From the NCBI GenBank assembly GCA_021779795.1, contig JAJXZZ010000099.1:1-9470 (forward strand): DNA of 9,470 nucleotides, given 5' to 3'. A program made the translations under genes and the position numbers. The notes below the pieces were generated by a model. The model worked only from the letters and a program-made list of their open reading frames with translations. It had not been told where the DNA came from and ran no database searches. Below, in pieces: positions 5,534 through 9,470 of this stretch; positions within the stretch are counted from its first letter, which is position 1, and the number at the start of each line of letters is the position of its first letter. The stretch comes from Acidobacteriota bacterium. Lineage in GTDB: Bacteria > Acidobacteriota > Vicinamibacteria > Vicinamibacterales > Fen-181.

Positions 5534-6022
5534 ATGTTCGACCTGCTCGTCGTGGCGGCGATGCTGGCGTGTGCGTGGATGGCGGTCCGCGGCGCGCGGC
5601 TGCTCATCGCCGCCCTGTGGCTCGCGGGCGCGTCGGCGCTCGCGGCGCTGCTGCTGTATCGGCTCGGGGCCCCCGAGGTGGCGGTCATCGAGCTCAGCGT
5701 GGGCGCCGGCCTGGTGACGGTGTTGTTCGTGTTCGCGATCAACATCTCCGGGGAGGAACCGCCCGGCGCCCTCACCTCCCCCGTGCCCTGGCCGCTCGCC
5801 GCGCTGGCGGTGGCGTGGCCGCTCGCCCTGGCCGCGACGATGGTGCTGCCGACGGTCCGCCCGGCGGCGGTCCTCGGGCCGGCCGACCGGTTCGCGACCG
5901 TCCTGTGGGAGCAGCGCGGCCTCGACACGCTCCTGCAGGTCGTGCTGATCGTCGGGGGCGTGCTGGCGGTGCTCGGCCTGCTGGCGGCGCGGCGGCCGCG
6001 CCCCGGGAAGGAGCCTCGATGA
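5534..6022 (+). CDS. MbhD/MbhE-like (NuoJ-like, DUF4040-type) membrane subunit of an ion-translocating complex
   Basis: A 162-residue protein with about five membrane helices (near 2-18, 21-43, 48-72, 85-106 and 133-152). Residues 24-70, with L-G-A-P-E-V-A-V-I-E-L-S-V-G-A-G-L-V-T-V-L-F-V-F-A-I-N, carry the MbhD/DUF4040 signature found in membrane-bound hydrogenases and in the C-terminus of MrpA; Glu53 is the conserved acid in the helix. Residues 119-150 contain R-G-L-D-T-L-L-Q-V-V-L, the MbhE-like motif, so MbhD- and MbhE-type segments are joined in one chain of NuoJ-like size and layout. In related complexes this subunit lies beside NuoK/MrpC and helps link redox chemistry or antiport to the ion channel. 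The start has AAGGGA about 6 nt upstream. Its stop overlaps the next start by 4 nt (ATGA), placing it first in a coupled operon. Family assignment is good; which complex it serves is open. Confidence 0.82.
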   Translation: MFDLLVVAAMLACAWMAVRGARLLIAALWLAGASALAALLLYRLGAPEVAVIELSVGAGLVTVLFVFAINISGEEPPGALTSPVPWPLAALAVAWPLALAATMVLPTVRPAAVLGPADRFATVLWEQRGLDTLLQVVLIVGGVLAVLGLLAARRPRPGKEPR

Positions 6023-6327
6023 TCCCGCTGTCGCTCGTGGCGTCGGTCGCCGTGCTGGGGCTGGTCGGCATCGGCCTGTTCGGCCTGCTCGTCACGCGCC
6101 ATCTCATCAAGGTCGTGGTCGGCCTGCAGGTGCTGGTCAAGGGGGCGCTCGTGGCGCTCGTCCTGGCGGGCCGGATCACCGGCCAGGTGCAGGTCGCGCA
6201 GAGCATGGCCCTGACGGTCATCGTGGCCGACACGATCGTGTCGGTCGTCGCCCTCGCGCTGGCGGTGCAGGTGCGGCGGCAATTCGGCACCCTCGACGTC
6301 CGGGCGCTGTCGGCGCTGCGGAGGTAG
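6019..6327 (+). CDS. NuoK/MrpC-like membrane subunit
   Basis: A 102-residue, three-helix membrane protein (near 4-25, 29-52 and 60-85). Its length, M-I-P-L start and R-x-L-x-x-x-x-x-G-L layout align with E. coli NuoK without large gaps, closer to NuoK than to MrpC in length and ends. NuoK has two membrane glutamates needed for proton transfer. Here the Glu36 position is Gln37 (G-L-Q-V-L-V-K-G-A), with Lys41 four residues on, and the Glu72 position is probably Asp71 (I-V-A-D-T-I-V). The subunit normally forms the link between the NuoH/J region and the antiporter-like subunits. The start is supported by AAGGAG 5 nt upstream. It overlaps the previous gene by 4 nt, and the next gene starts 2 nt after its stop, so all are surely cotranscribed. 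Confidence 0.85.
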   Translation: MIPLSLVASVAVLGLVGIGLFGLLVTRHLIKVVVGLQVLVKGALVALVLAGRITGQVQVAQSMALTVIVADTIVSVVALALAVQVRRQFGTLDVRALSALRR

Positions 6328-6329
6328 GC

Positions 6330-8093
6330 ATGTCCACGATCGGCTTCCTCGCGCTGCTCTCGATCGCGGTGCCCTGGCTTGGGGCGGCCGTCGTGCGGCT
6401 GCTCGGCGACGGACGGCCCCGCGCGCAGCACGGCACGGCGGTCTCGTTCGCGCTGGCCGGCGCGGCGGTGGCCGTGGCGATGATCCCGAGGGCGACCGGC
6501 GTCGGCGTCCTCGACGTCCCGCTCGGCTCGGCCTTCGGGCGCCTGACGCTGCTGCCCGACGGCCTCGGCGTCTTCCTCGCCGTCGTCGCCGAGGTCATCG
6601 GCAGCCTCGCCGTCGTCTTCTCGGTGGACTACATGAGGGGCGAGCGGCAGTTGGGCCGCTACTACGCCTACGTCCTGTTCTTCATCGGCGCCATGGTGGG
6701 ACTCGTCCTGTCGAGCAACCTGCTGCTGCTGTTCGTGTTCTGGGAGATCACGGCGCTCTGCTCGTACGCCCTGATCTCCTTCTACAACGACGACCCGAAG
6801 GCGGTGGCCGCCGGCATCAAGGCGCTCATCGTGACGCAGGTGGGCGGCATCGGCCTGCTGGCCGGCGCCCTGCTGCTCTACGCCTACCAGGGCAGCTACG
6901 ACATTCCGACCTTCCTCGCCACCGCCGGCGGACTGCCCCCGACCGTGCTGGCCGTGATGGCCTTCGGCTTCCTCGTGGCGGCGGCGGCCAAGTCGGCGCA
7001 GTTCCCGTTCCAGACCTGGCTGCCCGACGCCATGGAAGCGCCGACGCCGGTCAGCGCCCTCATCCACGCCGCGACGATGGTCAACGCCGGCGTGTACCTG
7101 CTGGCCCGTTTCTACCCGGCGTTCGAGGGCGTGCCGTACTGGACGCTCGCCGTCCTCTCGGTCGGCACCGTCACGGCGCTGCTGGCGGCGGTCATGGCCA
7201 TCGTGTCCACCGACCTCAAGCGGGTGCTGGCGTACTCGACGGTCAGCCAGCTCGGCTACATGGTCTATGCCATCGGGGCCGGCGGGCTGTTCGCCAGCCA
7301 GTTCCACCTGCTCTCGCACGCCGTGTTCAAGGCGCTGCTGTTCCTGTCGGCCGGCGCCGTCATCCACGCCGTGCACACGCGCGACATGCGCGAGATGGGC
7401 GGCCTCGGCGCCCGCATGCCGGTCGCGCGGACGGTGATGGTCATCGGCGGCCTCGCGCTGGCCGGGATCCCGATCCTGAACGGGTTCTGGAGCAAGGAAC
7501 TCGTGCTCGAGGCCGGCCACGCCGGCGGGCCGGCGTGGGCCTGGGCGTTCATGCTCGTCGGCGCCGGCCTCACGGCCCTCTACACGCTGCGGTTCCTGTC
7601 GATGGTCTTCTACGGGGAGCCCCGCGGGAGGCTCGCCGCGCACGACGCCGGCGTCGCCATGCAGGTGGCGCTCGTCCCGCTGGCTCTCGGCACGCTCACC
7701 ACGTGGCTGCTGGCCGGGCCGTTCGGCGCGTATCTCGGGCCGGCGGCCGGCGCGGCGCACGCGGCGGAGACGACGCGCCGGATCGTGGTGCAGGTCGCCA
7801 CCGCGCCCGCGACGGCGCTCGCCCTGGCGGTCGTGGCGCTGGGCCTGGCCGCCTGGTGGCGGCGCGCGAGCCTGTCGGGCGTGGCGCGCGCGCTCGGCGG
7901 CGTCGGGCGCGCGGCGTCGAACGGCTTCGGATTCGAGGCGATCAACCGCGGCATCGTGCGCGCCACGGTCGCCTCGGCCGAGGCGCTGCGGACGACGCAG
8001 AACGGCGTGCTGAACTGGAACGTGGCGGCAATCCTCGCCGGGCTGGCGGCGGTGCTGGCCGTCCTGGCGCTCGGTGTGGTCCGAGGCGTATGA
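6330..8093 (+). CDS. NuoL/MrpA-like proton- or sodium-pumping membrane subunit
   Basis: A 587-residue polytopic protein of the complex I antiporter-like family. The full channel set of E. coli NuoL is recognisable: Glu139 in L-F-V-F-W-E-I-T-A-L-C-S-Y (NuoL Glu144), Lys221 in A-A-A-K-S-A-Q-F-P-F-Q-T-W-L-P-D-A-M-E (Lys229), His246 in S-A-L-I-H-A-A-T-M, His326, His330 and Lys334 in F-H-L-L-S-H-A-V-F-K-A (His334, His338, Lys342) and Lys389 in F-W-S-K-E (Lys399). After the 14-helix core, residues about 490-587 contain G-F-G-F-E-A-I-N and T-Q-N-G-V-L-N-W, similar to the NuoL tail that carries the lateral helix and final transmembrane helix, but a little shorter than in NuoL (~613). It lacks the long C-terminal MbhD/MbhE fusion of true MrpA; that part is the separate first gene here. 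It starts 2 nt after the NuoK-like stop and overlaps the next gene by 4 nt. Confidence 0.92.
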   Translation: MSTIGFLALLSIAVPWLGAAVVRLLGDGRPRAQHGTAVSFALAGAAVAVAMIPRATGVGVLDVPLGSAFGRLTLLPDGLGVFLAVVAEVIGSLAVVFSVDYMRGERQLGRYYAYVLFFIGAMVGLVLSSNLLLLFVFWEITALCSYALISFYNDDPKAVAAGIKALIVTQVGGIGLLAGALLLYAYQGSYDIPTFLATAGGLPPTVLAVMAFGFLVAAAAKSAQFPFQTWLPDAMEAPTPVSALIHAATMVNAGVYLLARFYPAFEGVPYWTLAVLSVGTVTALLAAVMAIVSTDLKRVLAYSTVSQLGYMVYAIGAGGLFASQFHLLSHAVFKALLFLSAGAVIHAVHTRDMREMGGLGARMPVARTVMVIGGLALAGIPILNGFWSKELVLEAGHAGGPAWAWAFMLVGAGLTALYTLRFLSMVFYGEPRGRLAAHDAGVAMQVALVPLALGTLTTWLLAGPFGAYLGPAAGAAHAAETTRRIVVQVATAPATALALAVVALGLAAWWRRASLSGVARALGGVGRAASNGFGFEAINRGIVRATVASAEALRTTQNGVLNWNVAAILAGLAAVLAVLALGVVRGV

Positions 8094-9470
8094 CTCCTTC
8101 ACTGGCGCTGACCTGGCTGCTCCTCCTGCCCCTCGTCGCCTCTCCCGTCGTCTACCTGGCGGGGCGAATCAGCGTCCGCCTCGGGGCCTCGGCCGCGCCC
8201 GCGCGGTGGCTGTCGTCGCTGACGCTGGCGGCGGCGTTCGTGCCCCTCTGCTACGCCGCCCCCGCCGTGCTGGCCGGCGGCACGATCACGCTCGAGGTCG
8301 GCGCGATCGCGCTGCGGATGGACGGCGTCGGGCTCGTGCTGGCCGTCACGACGATCGGGCTGACCTTGCTCGTGTCGGTGTTCTCGGCCCCCTACATGCG
8401 CGGCGAGGAGGGCGAGGAGAAGCACTACGCGCTGCTGGTCGCGATGGCGGGAACGATGGTCGGCCTCGGGTGCGCGGGCGACCTGTTCAACCTCTGGGTC
8501 TGGTTCGAGGCGATGGCCGTCACCTCGTTCCTGCTCGTCGCCTTCTACCGCGAGGAGCGCGGCGCGCTCGAGGCCGGCGTCAAGTACCTCGTCCAGTCGG
8601 CGGTGGGCTCGGCGCTGGTGCTGGTCGGGATCGCCCTCGTGTTCGCGCGCACCGGCACCCTGGACCTCCGGCAGGTCGCGGCCGTCCTGGCGCCGCCGCT
8701 GCCGCTGCCGCTCCTCGCGGCGGGCGCGCTGTTCCTGATCGGCTTCGGCGTGAAGACGGCGCTGGTCCCGCTGCACACCTGGCTGCCCGACGCGCACTCC
8801 CAGGCCCCGAGCGGCATCAGCGCGATGCTGTCGGGCGTCGTCATCGAGGCGGGGCTGGTGGCGATGCTGCGGGCGCTCGCCTGCCTGGCGCCGGCCGCCC
8901 CGGCGTGGGGCACGCTGCTGCTGGCGTTCGGGGCGCTGAACATGCTGGTCGGCAACCTGATGGCGCTCCGGCAGACGCAGGTGAAGCGGATGTTCGCCTA
9001 CTCGTCGGTCAGCCACATGGGCTACATGCTGATCGGGTTCGGCGTCGCGGTCGGCTACGGCGTCGCCGACGGCGCGGCGGGCGGCTTCTTCCACCTGCTC
9101 AACCACGCGCTGATGAAGGGGCTGGCCTTCATGGCCGCCGGCGCGCTGCTCTACGCGCTGCACCTGTCGCACGGGAGCCATCAGCCGTTGACCCTGGACG
9201 ACCTGGACGGCGCCGCCGGCCGCTACCCGCTGGTCGCGCTCGCGCTGACCGCGGCGGTCCTGGCGCTCGGCGGGCTGCCGCCCCTGTCGGGGTTCATGTC
9301 GAAGTGGCAGATCTTCGTGGCCGGGTTCGAGACCCGGAACGCGGCGGTCGAGGTGCTGGTGATCTTCGCCGCCGTCAACAGCGTGCTGTCGCTCGCCTAC
9401 TACGCGCCGCTCGTCAACCGGCTGTACCGGCGCGAGGCGTCGGCGGCGGTGGCGGCCGGCCGACCGGTGT
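8090..9470 (+). CDS. NuoM/MrpD-like proton-conducting membrane subunit (3' end beyond window)
   Basis: ATG at 8090 overlaps the previous stop (ATGA), and the frame stays open to the window end: 460 residues, most of a usual ~490-500 residue protein. The core motifs are D-L-F-N-L-W-V-W-F-E-A-M (Glu140; NuoM Glu144), V-K-T-A-L-V-P-L-H-T-W-L-P-D-A-H-S-Q-A-P (Lys222; Lys234), K-R-M-F-A-Y-S-S-V-S-H-M-G-Y (from 299), F-F-H-L-L-N-H-A-L-M-K (His335, His339, Lys343) and G-L-P-P-L-S-G-F-M-S-K-W (Lys405). 'DLFNLWVWFE' and the Lys405 variant are closer to MrpD/MbhH than to NuoM. Counting 31 residues from Lys222, the position of NuoM Lys265 is Glu253 (G-V-V-I-E-A-G-L), a charge reversal. The subunit should form a second ion channel next to the NuoL-like one. 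A GAGG 3 nt before the start is a poor ribosome site, so translation is probably coupled. Confidence 0.9.
   Translation, partial: MTPSLALTWLLLLPLVASPVVYLAGRISVRLGASAAPARWLSSLTLAAAFVPLCYAAPAVLAGGTITLEVGAIALRMDGVGLVLAVTTIGLTLLVSVFSAPYMRGEEGEEKHYALLVAMAGTMVGLGCAGDLFNLWVWFEAMAVTSFLLVAFYREERGALEAGVKYLVQSAVGSALVLVGIALVFARTGTLDLRQVAAVLAPPLPLPLLAAGALFLIGFGVKTALVPLHTWLPDAHSQAPSGISAMLSGVVIEAGLVAMLRALACLAPAAPAWGTLLLAFGALNMLVGNLMALRQTQVKRMFAYSSVSHMGYMLIGFGVAVGYGVADGAAGGFFHLLNHALMKGLAFMAAGALLYALHLSHGSHQPLTLDDLDGAAGRYPLVALALTAAVLALGGLPPLSGFMSKWQIFVAGFETRNAAVEVLVIFAAVNSVLSLAYYAPLVNRLYRREASAAVAAGRPV

Noticed and set aside
5772..8102. Very long minus-strand open frame (776 codons) opposite the NuoK-, NuoL- and part of the MbhD-like genes
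   Set aside because: Arg/Gly/His/Asp-rich low-complexity translation with no family resemblance. It is the mirror of well-recognised plus-strand genes and arises from high GC content.
8099..9181. Minus-strand open frame of 360 codons opposite the NuoM/MrpD-like gene
   Set aside because: Composition dominated by Arg, Gln, Asp, Glu and His without motifs; an antisense shadow of a clear membrane protein gene.

Overview
The window is very GC-rich (third codon positions are almost all G or C, and long antisense shadow frames are common). It reads as chromosomal DNA of a Gram-negative, aerobic-type bacterium. Two predicted lipoproteins, an outer-membrane beta-barrel protein and an M28 peptidase of a kind abundant in Acidobacteriota suggest Acidobacteriota (Vicinamibacteria-like), but this is inference from style and gene content. 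No rRNA, tRNA, insertion sequence, CRISPR array or phage gene was seen.

Layout. (1) Minus strand, 1-1996: a secreted or lipid-anchored M28 zinc metallopeptidase, followed 15 bp downstream by the start of a LysE/RhtB-type amino-acid exporter that runs off the left edge. Peptide hydrolysis next to amino-acid export may be functionally linked. (2) A 119-bp divergent promoter region, 1997-2115, with two opposed extended -10 boxes separated by a perfect 16-bp inverted repeat. (3) Plus strand, 2116-4596: a MATE-family multidrug/Na+ exporter, apparently leaderless with a GTG start, then a secreted beta-barrel protein of unknown role 42 bp downstream. (4) Minus strand, 4609-5040: a small FKBP-type peptidyl-prolyl isomerase lipoprotein, convergent with the barrel gene. 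(5) A 493-bp intergenic region, 5041-5533. It holds the FKBP promoter, two palindromes (one an excellent match to a Rex- or CRP-type operator), a plausible sigma-70-type promoter and a long, potentially structured leader. (6) Plus strand, 5534 to the right edge: a tightly overlapping operon of four membrane subunits related to complex I, membrane-bound hydrogenases and Mrp antiporters: an MbhD/MbhE-like (NuoJ-like) protein, a NuoK-like protein, a NuoL-like pump subunit and a NuoM/MrpD-like pump subunit cut by the window end.

The last operon is the most interesting part. It is a proton- or sodium-translocating membrane arm whose electron-input module, or remaining Mrp subunits, must lie beyond the right edge if they exist. 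The NuoK-like subunit lacks the first of the two conserved membrane glutamates, and the MrpD-like subunit carries Glu where NuoM and MrpD usually have a key Lys. A site resembling the operator of the NADH/NAD+ sensor Rex lies just upstream of the candidate promoter, which suggests redox control of the operon.
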